From an uncultured Hyphomicrobiales bacterium (GTDB lineage: Bacteria > Pseudomonadota > Alphaproteobacteria > Rhizobiales > Xanthobacteraceae), in contig CAIMEA010000080.1 of the NCBI GenBank assembly GCA_903839845.1, forward strand, positions 1 to 54,377: a stretch of DNA of 54,377 nt, given 5' to 3'. The first letter of the stretch is position 1; each line of letters starts with the position of its first letter. The notes under the pieces are model-generated. The model saw only the letters and a program-made list of their open reading frames with translations, did not search any database and was not told the DNA's origin. Shown in pieces: positions 1 through 8,208 of this stretch. A program made the translations under genes and the position numbers.

Positions 1-708
1 CGCGACGCCGTGGTCAAGACCACCATTGAAGCCGCGCACAAGCGCGTGCCGGTGATCGCCGGCGTCGCCTCGACATCGACCGCCGACGCGGTCGAACAGG
101 CGAAGCGCTATCAAGGATTCGGCGCCGACGGCATCCTCGCCATTCTCGAAGCCTATTTCCCGCTTAAGGACGGACAGATCGAGGCCTACTTCCGCGCCAT
201 CGCCGACGCCGTCGATATCCCGGTGGTGCTCTATACCAATCCGAATTTCCAGCGCAGCGATCTGACGCTTGACGTTATCGCGCGGCTCGCCACGCATCCG
301 CGTATCCAGGCGATCAAGGATGCCTCGACCAATACCGGCCGGCTGCTGTCGATCATGAACCGCGCGCCGCAGATCAATGTGTTCTCAGCGTCGGCGCATA
401 TTCCCGCCGCGGTGATGATGATCGGCGGCGTCGGCTGGATGGCCGGACCGGCCTGCATCGTGCCGCGCCAGAGCGTGAAGCTTTACGACCTGTGCCGGGC
501 GGAAAAATGGCCGGAGGCGATGAAGCTGCAGCGCGAGATGTGGCGCATCAACGAGGCTTTCGCCAAATTTAATCTGGCCGCCTGCATCAAGGCTGGATTG
601 CAGATCCAGGGCTACGACGTCGGCGACCCGGTGCCGCCGCAGCAGCCCTTGAGTGCCGAGGATCGCAAGGTGGTTGAAGGCCTGTTGGCGTCGCTGCCGC
701 AGGCGTAA
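1..708 (+). CDS. Dihydrodipicolinate synthase family protein (5' end missing)
   Basis: This is the C-terminal 235 residues of a DapA/N-acetylneuraminate-lyase type (beta/alpha)8 aldolase; the reading frame is open to the left edge. The Schiff-base lysine lies in IQAIKDAS and the conserved tyrosine in VVLYTNP, both normal for the family, so the enzyme should be catalytically competent. Family members condense or cleave pyruvate with an aldehyde. Outside lysine synthesis they often act in sugar-acid or aromatic catabolism. Without the N-terminal third the substrate cannot be named; true DapA is possible, but the divergent C-terminus (ending SLPQA) suggests a catabolic paralogue. The next gene begins 16 bases after its stop. 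Confidence 0.85.
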   Translation, partial: RDAVVKTTIEAAHKRVPVIAGVASTSTADAVEQAKRYQGFGADGILAILEAYFPLKDGQIEAYFRAIADAVDIPVVLYTNPNFQRSDLTLDVIARLATHPRIQAIKDASTNTGRLLSIMNRAPQINVFSASAHIPAAVMMIGGVGWMAGPACIVPRQSVKLYDLCRAEKWPEAMKLQREMWRINEAFAKFNLAACIKAGLQIQGYDVGDPVPPQQPLSAEDRKVVEGLLASLPQA

Positions 709-724
709 GCCGCGCGGCCACCGA

Positions 725-2191
725 ATGTTAACGATTCCTTGCTACCCGGTGGCAATGGCGTCGCCATCGATCGCATCGCGGCCGCCGGAGACGGGCCCCG
801 TGTCGTCGGGCTCAGATCCCGCCGCATTGTCACCGCCGCCGCGTTCGCTCGCCGGCGCGATTGCGCGCGTCAAAACCATATTGGCGGAACGCAGCGATAG
901 CCGGCTGGCCCAGCTCGTCGCCGGCAAGATGTTTATGGTGCGCGTCGCCAATGCGATGCTGGCTCTGGTCAGCCAGGTGTTGCTGGCGCGCTGGATGGGC
1001 TCGTTCGAGTTCGGCATCTTTATCTATGCCTGGACCTGGGTGCTGATGATCGGCGCCTTGTCCGACATGGGCCTGTCCTCGGCGGCGCGGCGCTTCATCC
1101 CCGAATACACGGAGCATAAATCGCTCGACAAATTGCGCGGCTTTCTCAGCGGCAGCCGCTGGCTGGCCTTTGCCATCGCCACCGCGATCGGCGGCGCCGG
1201 CGCGCTCGGCGTGACCTTGATCCAGCCGTGGCTCGATCCTTTCCTGGTCGTGCCGCTCTATCTCGCTTGCGTCATGATCCCGATCTACGGCCTGGTGCAG
1301 GTCCAGGCCGGCATCGCGCAATCCTATGACTGGCCGAACCTGGCGCTGATGCCGTTCTACATCATCCGCACTTTGGCCATGCTGGCCTTGATGGGCGGCG
1401 CCTTTATGATCGGTGCGCCGACCGACGCGACGACGGCCCTGTATATTTCCATCATCACGATTTACGCCGTGACTATCGGGCAGCTTGTCGTGCTCGACCG
1501 CAGGCTCGCCAAGAAAGTGCCGCCCGGGCTCAAGACCTACGAGCCGAAAGTGTGGCTCGCCACCTCGTTGCCGATCTTCGTCGTCGAAGGCTTCTATCTG
1601 CTGCTGACTTATGTCGATATTCTCGCGCTCGAACATTTCCGCTCGCCGGACGAAGTCGCGGTCTATTACGCCGGCGCGCGGCTGCTCGCCGTCGTCGCCT
1701 TCGTCTATTTCGCCATCGCCGGCGCGACCACGCACAAGTTCACGCAGTACCATGTCGCCGGCGACAAGGAACGGCTGGCATCGTTCTTTCGCGAGACGAT
1801 CAAATGGACGTTTTGGCCGTCGCTCGCGGTCTGCGCCGGCATTCTCATTTTCGGCAAGCCGCTGCTCGGGCTTTTCGGAACAGGATTCGAAAGCGGCTAC
1901 GACGTGATGTTCATTCTCTCGATCGGCATGCTGGCGCGCGCCGCCGTAGGCCCGGCCGAACGGCTGCTCAATATGCTCGGCGAGCGCAAGCAGTGCGCGG
2001 CGATTTATGCCGCGGCATTTGCGATTAACCTGGGGCTCTGCTTCGTCCTGATCCCGCACATCGGCATCGAGGGCGCGGCGGCGGCGACCTCGACGGCGCT
2101 GATCGTCGAATCGCTCTGCCTCTATTACGTCGCCAAAAGGAAGCTCGGCTTCCACGTGTTTTTGCTCGGCAACAAAAAAGACGCGATCTAG
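725..2191 (+). CDS. Polysaccharide flippase / MATE-like membrane protein
   Basis: A 488-residue polytopic membrane protein of the Wzx/MurJ-like oligosaccharide flippase superfamily. After a Pro/Ser-rich cytoplasmic N-terminus of about 50 residues there are 12 or more hydrophobic segments, including an early FEFGIFIYAWTW segment typical of these proteins. It would move lipid-linked sugars across the inner membrane for capsule or exopolysaccharide. I chose the ATG just after the upstream gene; an open frame extends back to 653 inside that gene, and 755 is also possible. No glycosyltransferase lies nearby, so the cargo is unknown. Its stop codon shares a CTAG with that of the convergent acyl-CoA synthetase gene. 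Confidence 0.8.
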   Translation: MLTIPCYPVAMASPSIASRPPETGPVSSGSDPAALSPPPRSLAGAIARVKTILAERSDSRLAQLVAGKMFMVRVANAMLALVSQVLLARWMGSFEFGIFIYAWTWVLMIGALSDMGLSSAARRFIPEYTEHKSLDKLRGFLSGSRWLAFAIATAIGGAGALGVTLIQPWLDPFLVVPLYLACVMIPIYGLVQVQAGIAQSYDWPNLALMPFYIIRTLAMLALMGGAFMIGAPTDATTALYISIITIYAVTIGQLVVLDRRLAKKVPPGLKTYEPKVWLATSLPIFVVEGFYLLLTYVDILALEHFRSPDEVAVYYAGARLLAVVAFVYFAIAGATTHKFTQYHVAGDKERLASFFRETIKWTFWPSLAVCAGILIFGKPLLGLFGTGFESGYDVMFILSIGMLARAAVGPAERLLNMLGERKQCAAIYAAAFAINLGLCFVLIPHIGIEGAAAATSTALIVESLCLYYVAKRKLGFHVFLLGNKKDAI

Positions 2192-3804
2192 TCGCGCTCG
2201 CGCAGCAATCTTCGGATCACCTTGCCCGTCGTCGTCATCGGCATCGTGTCGATGAAGGCGACCTCGCGTGGATATTCGTGGCCGGACAGCCGCGTCTTGA
2301 CGAATGTTTGAATCTCGGTGGCCAGCTCGGGCGTGGGGGCATGGCCGGCTTTCAGCACGATGAATGCCTTGACGATCTCGGTGCGCAGCGGATCAGGCTT
2401 GCCGATAGCGGCGGCCAGCGCCACCGCGGGGTGACCGATCAGGCAATCCTCGATCTCGCCGGGGCCGATGCGGAAACCGGATGAGGTAATCACGTCGTCG
2501 TCGCGGCCGACGAAAGTGAAATAGCCTTCCTCATCCATCGTACCCTGGTCGCCGGTGGTCATCCAGTCGCCGATGAACTTGTCGCGCGTCGCGCCCTCGC
2601 GCTTCCAGTATTCCAGAAACATCACCGGGTCGGGACGCTTCACCGCGATTTGGCCGATCTCGCCGGGTTTCAACACCGTGCCGTCGGGCCCGATCACCGC
2701 CACGGTGTGGCCGGGCACCGCCTTGCCCATCGATCCGATGCGCATCTGACCAAGTTGCGCGCAGGCGCCGATCACCAGATTGCATTCGGTCTGGCCGTAG
2801 AATTCGTTGATGGTGAGACCAAAGGCGGAGCGGCCCCACTCCAGCGCTTCGACACCGAGCGACTCGCCGCCCGAGCCCATGGCGCGCAATTTGAAATCGT
2901 AGCGGCCAGCCGGGTTGGGCGCGGCGCGCATCATGCGCAAAGCGGTCGGCGGGATGAAGGCATTGCGCACCTGCGTCTTCTGCATCAGCGCGAAGGCTTC
3001 TTCCGGATCGAACTTGTCGAACTTGCGCGCGACCACGGCGACGCCGTGATGCAAGGACGGCAGCAACACGTCGAGCAGGCCGCCGGCCCAGGCCCAGTCG
3101 GCCGGCGTCCAGAAGCGGTCGCCCGGTTGCGGAAACGGATAGTAAGGCAGTTCGGCGCCAGGCAGATGACCGAGCAGCACGCGATGGCCATGCAGCGCGC
3201 CTTTCGGCTGACCGGTGGTGCCCGAGGTGTAGATCATCATCGCCGGATCGTCCGGCGTGGTGATTTCCGGCGTGAAATTCGACGACGCGCGCGCTGCGAG
3301 ATCGGGCCAGCTCTCGGCGTTATCGCCTGCGCCGTCGATCGACAGCACGCAAGTAAGATCGGGCACTTCGGCGCGAATGTCGCTAAGCCTGGAAAGGCCG
3401 GCCGCATTGGTCAGCAGCGCGCGGGCGCCGGAATTCTGCAAGCGGTAGGACAGCGCGTCGGGGCCGAACAAGACCGCGATCGGCAGCGCCACCGCGCCAA
3501 GTTTGTAGGTGGCGATGTGGGCGATAGCGACGTCCGGCGACTGCGGCAGGAAGATCGCGACCCGGTCGCCGCGTTTGACGCCTTGCGCGCGCAATACATT
3601 GGCGAGCCGATTCGAGGCGTCGCGCAGCGCGCCGTAAGTGACGCTTTCCTCGCGGCCATCCCTGTGCACATGCAGGATGGCAAGGCGCCGCGGCTCGGCG
3701 TCGGCCCAGCGGTCGCAAATATCGACGCCAATGTTGTAACGCGCCGGAATAGTCCAGCGGAATTGGCGGGTGAGCGTCTCGAAGTCCCTGGCGTCCGGCA
3801 GCAT
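2188..3804 (-). CDS. AMP-dependent acyl-CoA synthetase
   Basis: A 538-residue ANL-superfamily adenylate-forming enzyme that would activate a carboxylic acid to its acyl-AMP and then acyl-CoA. Motifs seen: P-loop-like YTSGTTGQPKG (residues 192-202), FYGQTE (A5), TTGDQG (A7), GFRIGPGEIED (A8) and the C-terminal TTTGKVIRRLL with the catalytic lysine. The sequence resembles the acetyl-CoA-synthetase-like/medium-chain branch (benzoate or short branched acids are possible). An upstream in-frame extension to 3939 runs through a palindromic repeat, so the ATG at 3804 is preferred. It is a single gene, tail to tail with the flippase. Confidence 0.9.
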   Translation of the reverse strand: MLPDARDFETLTRQFRWTIPARYNIGVDICDRWADAEPRRLAILHVHRDGREESVTYGALRDASNRLANVLRAQGVKRGDRVAIFLPQSPDVAIAHIATYKLGAVALPIAVLFGPDALSYRLQNSGARALLTNAAGLSRLSDIRAEVPDLTCVLSIDGAGDNAESWPDLAARASSNFTPEITTPDDPAMMIYTSGTTGQPKGALHGHRVLLGHLPGAELPYYPFPQPGDRFWTPADWAWAGGLLDVLLPSLHHGVAVVARKFDKFDPEEAFALMQKTQVRNAFIPPTALRMMRAAPNPAGRYDFKLRAMGSGGESLGVEALEWGRSAFGLTINEFYGQTECNLVIGACAQLGQMRIGSMGKAVPGHTVAVIGPDGTVLKPGEIGQIAVKRPDPVMFLEYWKREGATRDKFIGDWMTTGDQGTMDEEGYFTFVGRDDDVITSSGFRIGPGEIEDCLIGHPAVALAAAIGKPDPLRTEIVKAFIVLKAGHAPTPELATEIQTFVKTRLSGHEYPREVAFIDTMPMTTTGKVIRRLLRERD

Positions 3805-3865
3805 GCGGGGGAAACTAGTCGGGCAAGAGGGTGAGGTAAAGGAAGACGGCTGTGTCTCTTCTTTC

Positions 3866-3888
3866 ACCCTCCCCCTCCAGGGGAGGGT
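3866..3888. repeat. Palindromic repeat hairpin
   Basis: A 9-bp perfect stem (ACCCTCCCC / GGGGAGGGT) with a 5-base loop lies upstream of the acyl-CoA synthetase gene. It resembles half of the composite repeat at 50979-51087 (CCCTCTCCCC / GGGGAGAGGG). It is probably a copy of a dispersed REP-like family and not a gene-specific regulator. Confidence 0.6.
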
Positions 3889-3954
3889 AAAGTGAAGCAG
3901 ACATGCCTCATCGCCCGTGTTGTTTGCGGCCCCGGGCAAGCCGACTCCTGATTT

Positions 3955-4280
3955 CCTTACCCTCGCAAGTACCGAGGGTGTGGCGCGCCAAAGGGCGCTC
4001 CAGTATTTCCGTGTGTGAGCATCTCCTTACTGAGATGCCCGCGCCTCTCGGCGCGCCACGGCGGCGTCTTACGGCAGCCGGGCCGCGCTTCTGGCGGCTG
4101 TTGGCTTTCCCGAAGGACCCTCAAGCCTCGCCCCCTTTTCGGAGCAGCGGGGCCTTTGAGCATCGGGCAAAGCCAAGGGCTTCGCACCATCAGCGAGCTC
4201 CTCGCAGGAGGTCCTAGTGCCTCCGGGCGGGGCCCCGGCACCGCCCGAGCGCGTGAGGTGCGTACATCCTCACGCCCGCG
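3955..4280. other. Hairpin-rich non-coding block, possible structured RNA or non-autonomous element
   Basis: No convincing gene lies between 3805 and 4442. The middle part holds at least five inverted repeats in a row: 3959-3979 (7 bp, ACCCTCG/CGAGGGT), 4019-4038 (7 bp, GCATCTC/GAGATGC, 6-base loop) flanked by two GGCGCGCC palindromes (3982-3989, 4050-4057), 4198-4210 (5 bp), 4224-4247 (7 bp, CGGGCGG/CCGCCCG) and 4251-4275 (8 bp, GCGTGAGG/CCTCACGC). Frames are open on both strands, but their products are low-complexity Arg/Pro/Gly/Ala sequence without a domain. From memory, similar short ORFs recur in Bradyrhizobium-type genomes; this could not be checked. The strand is unknown. Confidence 0.5.
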
Positions 4281-4334
4281 GGCGCCGCGCCCTGCTCCAC
4301 CATCCTGACGCCTCATGACAGCGCCCTCGATAAG

Positions 4335-4375
4335 CAGGACGATTTGGGTATATATTCAGTAGGAATTAATGTCAA
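4335..4375 (+). promoter_or_regulatory. AT-rich stretch upstream of DUF3551 gene, candidate promoter
   Basis: After about 370 bases of very GC-rich sequence there is an abrupt AT-rich stretch with TATATATTC and AATTAATG about 70-100 bases before the DUF3551 start. It may hold the promoter of that gene, but no consensus -35 box is visible, so this rests on composition and position only. Confidence 0.3.
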
Positions 4376-4442
4376 GAGGCTTAAGCCGGCGGCGGAACCA
4401 ATCGGCCAAAAACCGGTTACATTTCCAGCCGGAGGAAACGCG

Positions 4443-4682
4443 ATGACAAAAAATTCCTTGATGATTTTCGCCGCCGGCGCCGCACTGTTGGCGCTTGCGG
4501 CGCCGTCGGCCAAAGCCGAAGTGGAATATCCGTGGTGCGCGAAGTATGGGCGGTTCGGGACCCAGGCCGAGAACTGCGGTTTCTCGACCTACCGGCAATG
4601 CCTGGCGACGATCAGCGGAATTGGCGGCTATTGCGCGCGCAACCCGCGCTATCAGGCACGGGCCAAAAGACCGCGCGGTTAG
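4443..4682 (+). CDS. Small secreted DUF3551-family protein
   Basis: A 79-residue protein with a signal peptide (hydrophobic core at residues 7-20, cleavage near AKA at 22-25). The mature part carries the pattern YPWCAKY, ENCGF, QC and GGYCARNPRY. Four cysteines and this spacing match DUF3551, a small exported family common in Bradyrhizobium relatives; its function is unknown. The start follows a good ribosome-binding site (GGAGGAAA, spacing about 5). An upstream extension to 4344 lacks a signal peptide and is rejected. It is convergent with the CAP-domain gene, with 14 bases between stops. Confidence 0.8.
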   Translation: MTKNSLMIFAAGAALLALAAPSAKAEVEYPWCAKYGRFGTQAENCGFSTYRQCLATISGIGGYCARNPRYQARAKRPRG

Positions 4683-4696
4683 CGGCGAGCGTAGAT

Positions 4697-5236
4697 CTAC
4701 CTTTTGCCATCTTCCGGCTCGGCCAGGATCAGCGCCCAGAACACCTTGTATTTCGACTTCGGCGAATAGGCCGCCGCCATGCCCATGCGCGTCGCACCCT
4801 TCAACAGCATGTTGGCCTTGTGCGGCGGACTATCGCGCCAACCGGAGAAGGCTTCCGCCAAGGTATGATAGCCGGCGCCGATATTCTCGGCCGCGGTTTT
4901 GGCGTCGTAGCCGGAGGCCTTCAACCGTCCGAGGAACGGCTTGCCGGCGGCGTGATCGAGCTTGTCGCGCTGCGCCATGATCGTCGCCTGCGCCTGCGCC
5001 AGACGCGTGAGTTCCGGATCGAGCGTCACCGCCGGCAGGCCGTTATTGGCGCGGTAGCCGGAAATCATCGACGCCGCCGCCGCGTCGTCGAGCTTCGCAT
5101 CGGCCTGCGCCATGCTGCGATACATGCTCGGCTCTTCCTTCACCACATAGGTTTCGGTGGCGGCGCAATTGGCGAGCGCGAGAACGGCGAACGCAAGGAC
5201 GGCCGGCGTCCAGGCGCCTGATCGGGACAATTTCAT
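4697..5236 (-). CDS. CAP-domain (SCP/PR1-like) lipoprotein
   Basis: A 179-residue exported protein. The N-terminus has a lipoprotein signal with lipobox LANC (Cys at about residue 24), so it is probably membrane-anchored in the periplasm. The rest is a CAP domain: an early helix with SGYRANNGLP, LDHAAGKPF, AAENIGAGYHT, and WRDSPPHKANML. The two histidines of the CAP tetrad are in LDHA and PPHKANM, and the acidic partner in AENI. Bacterial CAP proteins are found in the envelope; no precise role can be assigned. A longer frame reaches 5311, but only the ATG at 5236 gives a lipoprotein signal. Confidence 0.85.
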   Translation of the reverse strand: MKLSRSGAWTPAVLAFAVLALANCAATETYVVKEEPSMYRSMAQADAKLDDAAAASMISGYRANNGLPAVTLDPELTRLAQAQATIMAQRDKLDHAAGKPFLGRLKASGYDAKTAAENIGAGYHTLAEAFSGWRDSPPHKANMLLKGATRMGMAAAYSPKSKYKVFWALILAEPEDGKR

Positions 5237-5437
5237 GCTGTGACAATCGTTGATTCGGAACCGGAGGCAAAATGCCCGCCGAGAGTGGCCGAACGGTGGT
5301 GGCCGATGCAATCGGTCGCCCGGCCTCTACTGGCGCGCCGGTAAAGCGTCAATTAGCATAGGCGGCAGTTGACCGGAGATTGGCGGCACGGGCGCGAAGA
5401 CGCCTGGCCTCGAAACAACCGAAGCTGGGGGGAACCG

Positions 5438-6457
5438 ATGCAACGCCGACGCTTAGTCCTTTTGTCCGCCGCCTGTCTTACCGCGACTTTTGCCGTGACT
5501 TTTGCCGCCGGCCTTTCCAGTGCAACCGCGCAAGGCAAATATCCCGACCGTCCGATCAAAGTGCTGATCCCTTACGGGCCGGGCGGCGCGACCGACATCG
5601 TCGCCCGCATGGTCGGCGACGAATTTCAGAAAATCACCGGCCAGCCTTTCGTGGTCATCAACAAGCCCGGCGCCTTCGGCCTGCTGGCGATCGACGAAAT
5701 GGTGAAGTCGGAGCCCGACGGCTACACGCTGATGGTCGGCAATGTATCGACCAACGCCATCACGCCGATCCTCTACGCCAAGAAGATGAGCGCGGATTAC
5801 AGGACGACGGTGAAGGCGGTGACCAATCTGATCGACGTGCCGGCGTTTCTGCTGGTGACGACGGCGAACGATTTCCCGGCCAAGACGGTGCCTGAGTTGA
5901 TCGCTTACGCGAAAGCCAACCCGGGCAAGTTCCGGTACGGCACGGTCGGCATCGGCTCGTATCCGCATTACGACATGGCCTATTTCGCCAAGCGCGCCGG
6001 CGACCTCGACATGGTCGGGCTGCCGAACAAGAACGGCGCGCCCGGCGTCGTGCAGGACATGCTGCGCGGCGACGCGCAGGGCGCCTTTCTCAATGTCGCC
6101 TCGACCGCCGGCATGGTGCAGGCCGGCAAGCTGCGCGCGCTGGCGATCGCCAACCGCACCCGGCTGCCCGAGTATCCCGACGTGCCGACGATGACGGAAA
6201 TCGGCCTGCCCGACGTCGGCACGGTGGCGTGGAACGCCTTGTTCGCACCGGCGGCGACGCCGCAGCCGGTTCTGCAGGCGCTGTTCTCGGCGGTGCAAAA
6301 GACGCTGCAATCGCCCGACCTGATCGCCAAGCTGCACAAGCAGAACTTCAATATCGTGCCGAGCGGTTCTCTGGCCGACGCCGATGCCTGGCTCGCTTCG
6401 GAAATCAAGCATTGGCAGACCATCACCAGCTCGGTGACCATCGAGGTGCCGCAATAA
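5438..6457 (+). CDS. Tripartite tricarboxylate transporter substrate-binding protein (TctC/Bug family)
   Basis: A 339-residue periplasmic binding protein. It has a Tat/Sec-like signal (MQRRRLVLLSAACL, cleavage near ATAQG), then the family hallmarks YPDRPIKVLIPYGPGGATD and KPGAFGLLA, and late LPDVGTVAWNALFAPA. Bug proteins bind carboxylates and related small acids. No TctA/TctB membrane genes are adjacent, which is the usual orphan situation for this family, so it may partner with a distant transporter or act as a sensor component. The ATG at 5438 follows GGGGGGAA; the upstream frame from 5369 is not needed. Confidence 0.9.
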   Translation: MQRRRLVLLSAACLTATFAVTFAAGLSSATAQGKYPDRPIKVLIPYGPGGATDIVARMVGDEFQKITGQPFVVINKPGAFGLLAIDEMVKSEPDGYTLMVGNVSTNAITPILYAKKMSADYRTTVKAVTNLIDVPAFLLVTTANDFPAKTVPELIAYAKANPGKFRYGTVGIGSYPHYDMAYFAKRAGDLDMVGLPNKNGAPGVVQDMLRGDAQGAFLNVASTAGMVQAGKLRALAIANRTRLPEYPDVPTMTEIGLPDVGTVAWNALFAPAATPQPVLQALFSAVQKTLQSPDLIAKLHKQNFNIVPSGSLADADAWLASEIKHWQTITSSVTIEVPQ

Positions 6458-6557
6458 GCGGTAGGGCCGTTAACTTCTAGTTTACCATTTAAGTACGGGA
6501 AATTAACTGCAAAAAAACCAGGCAGTCTTAGCTTACCGCTCGACCGGGTGGGAAATC

Positions 6558-8006
6558 ATGGCTGATACAACCGCGACACTGGCGACCGCGCGCGTCTGGC
6601 GTCCGGTTGTGCTGATTGGCGCGCTTGGCTTTTCGGCAAGCTATGCCGCCTTGCTCGCCATCGGCCCGGACAGCGCGCCCACCGCTATGGCGGGGGCCGC
6701 CGGCGTGATCGCAACTGCCGCCATGGTGCTGTCGGCCGGCTTCGTCATCTTCCGCACCGGCCAGCTCAACCGCCGCATGCATGTCGCGCTCAACAATATA
6801 TCGCAGGGCCTGTGCATGTTCGGCCGCGACGAAAAACTGGTCTTCTGCAACAAGCGCTACATCGAAATCTATCAACTGTCGGCCGCGATCGCGACGCCCG
6901 GCGTCTCCATCACCGAGATGCTGGAATACCGCGCCGCCAACGGCACGTTCATGAGCGACCCGAAAACCTATCGGCAGAAACTGGTCGACGACATGGCGCA
7001 GGGCAAAGTCACCAGCGCGGAAGTCAAGACGCCGGGCGGGCGGCTCATCCTGGTGCATAACCGCGCCATGGCCGGCGGCGGCTGGGTCGGCAGCCACGAC
7101 GACATCACCGATCGGCGCAATGCCGAACTGGAGCGTGCCTCGATCCAGAAGCAGCACGAACGGCGCGCCATGATCGAACAGGCGATCGCCGCCTTCCGCC
7201 AGCGCGTCGAGGAGTATCTGCGCACCGCGAGCGCCGGCGCCAAGGCGATGCGCGCGACGGCGACCACCTTGCGCGGCAATTCCAACCGCAGCTCGGCGAG
7301 CGCCGAGGGCGCCGTTTCGGCTTCGAACGAAGCCTGCGCCAATGTCGAAACCGCCGCGGTCTCCGCCGACGAACTCGCGACGTCGATCGGCGAAATCGGC
7401 CGGCAGCTGTCCTCGACCACCGACATCGTCCGCGTCGCGGTCAGTGAAGCCAGTGACACCAGCCGGCAGATCGACGCGCTGGCGCAGGCCGCGCGCAAGA
7501 TCGGCGACGTCATCAAACTCATTCGCGATATCGCCGGGCAGACCAATCTGCTGGCGCTCAACGCCACCATCGAAGCGGCGCGCGCCGGCGACACCGGCAA
7601 GGGCTTCGCCGTGGTCGCCTCCGAGGTCAAATCGCTCGCCGTGCAGACCGCCAAGGCGACCGAGGATATTTCTGCCTTGATCACCGCGGTGCAGACCGCG
7701 ACCACCGGCGCAGTGGCGGCGATCGGCCGCATTTCGAACCGCATGCGGGAAATCGACGACTGCGCCACCGCGGTGTCGGCGGCGGTCGAGCAGCAAAGCG
7801 CGGCGACCACCGAAATATCACAGAATGTCGCCGGCGCCGCCGACGGCACCCGCCAGGTGGTGTTCTCGCTCGGCGAGGTCGCCGGCGCCGCGGATGAGAC
7901 CGCGCGCACGGCGGAAAGCGTGCTGACCGCGGCGCAAGCCGTGGAAGCCGCGGCGACCGAACTGCGCGCCGAGGTCGAGGGCTTCCTCGCCCGCGTCGCC
8001 GCGTAG
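6558..8006 (+). CDS. PAS-containing methyl-accepting chemotaxis protein
   Basis: A 482-residue signalling protein. Two hydrophobic segments near residues 15-36 and 43-66 anchor it in the membrane with almost no periplasmic loop. A PAS_7-type domain follows (NISQGLCMF, residues about 76-180, ending [10 protein letters not shown]). Then comes a long helical coiled-coil signalling domain whose tip contains [20 protein letters not shown] (around 322-342). The absence of a periplasmic sensing domain suggests it senses a cytoplasmic cue such as redox state or a small ligand. No che genes are adjacent. Confidence 0.9.
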   Translation: MADTTATLATARVWRPVVLIGALGFSASYAALLAIGPDSAPTAMAGAAGVIATAAMVLSAGFVIFRTGQLNRRMHVALNNISQGLCMFGRDEKLVFCNKRYIEIYQLSAAIATPGVSITEMLEYRAANGTFMSDPKTYRQKLVDDMAQGKVTSAEVKTPGGRLILVHNRAMAGGGWVGSHDDITDRRNAELERASIQKQHERRAMIEQAIAAFRQRVEEYLRTASAGAKAMRATATTLRGNSNRSSASAEGAVSASNEACANVETAAVSADELATSIGEIGRQLSSTTDIVRVAVSEASDTSRQIDALAQAARKIGDVIKLIRDIAGQTNLLALNATIEAARAGDTGKGFAVVASEVKSLAVQTAKATEDISALITAVQTATTGAVAAIGRISNRMREIDDCATAVSAAVEQQSAATTEISQNVAGAADGTRQVVFSLGEVAGAADETARTAESVLTAAQAVEAAATELRAEVEGFLARVAA

Positions 8007-8020
8007 ACCCATCCTCCAGT

Positions 8021-8099
8021 CGTTCCCGCGCAAGCGGGAACCCAGCACTGCAACAAGCTCCGCAATCTATCGCTTCTGGGTCCCGCTTGCGCGGGGACG
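8021..8099. repeat. Bipartite hairpin repeat, copy 1
   Basis: Two hairpins (TTCCCGC gcaa GCGGGAA at 8023-8040; TCCCGC ttgc GCGGGGA near 8081-8097) whose outer arms are also complementary to each other, forming an inverted repeat of about 24 bp arms around a 30-base centre. Related copies are at 15751-15825 and 44611-44680. This is a typical dispersed intergenic repeat of rhizobial-type genomes. Here it could also end transcription of the chemotaxis gene. Confidence 0.8.
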
Positions 8100-8208
8100 C
8101 ACGGATAAAGCAACTTTCGTCCCGTCAAATTTGCACTTTGCGCTTGGAGGCATACCTTCAATCCGCGATAACATTGCACGCGGGATGCGCGACGATATGG
8201 AGACGACG

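Noticed and set aside
653-724. Longer start of the flippase at 653
   Set aside because: It would lie inside the DapA-family gene and add an Arg-rich leader ([11 protein letters not shown]) not typical of flippases; the ATG at 725 follows that gene cleanly.
830-2155. 441-residue open frame antisense to the flippase
   Set aside because: It is the mirror of a clear membrane protein gene and codes for a charged product without motifs.
3955-4280. Hairpin block as tmRNA or RNase P RNA
   Set aside because: No tag-peptide frame and no conserved RNase P core segment could be found on either strand.
3957-4316. 119-residue open frame on the minus strand in the hairpin block, and a 104-residue frame on the plus strand
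   Set aside because: Both products are low-complexity Arg/Pro/Gly/Ala sequence without a domain or ribosome-binding site, and frames are open on both strands at once, which GC-rich non-coding DNA often shows.
8021-8099. Bipartite repeats as insertion-sequence ends
   Set aside because: No transposase or target duplication is near any of the three copies; they fit REP-like repeats better.
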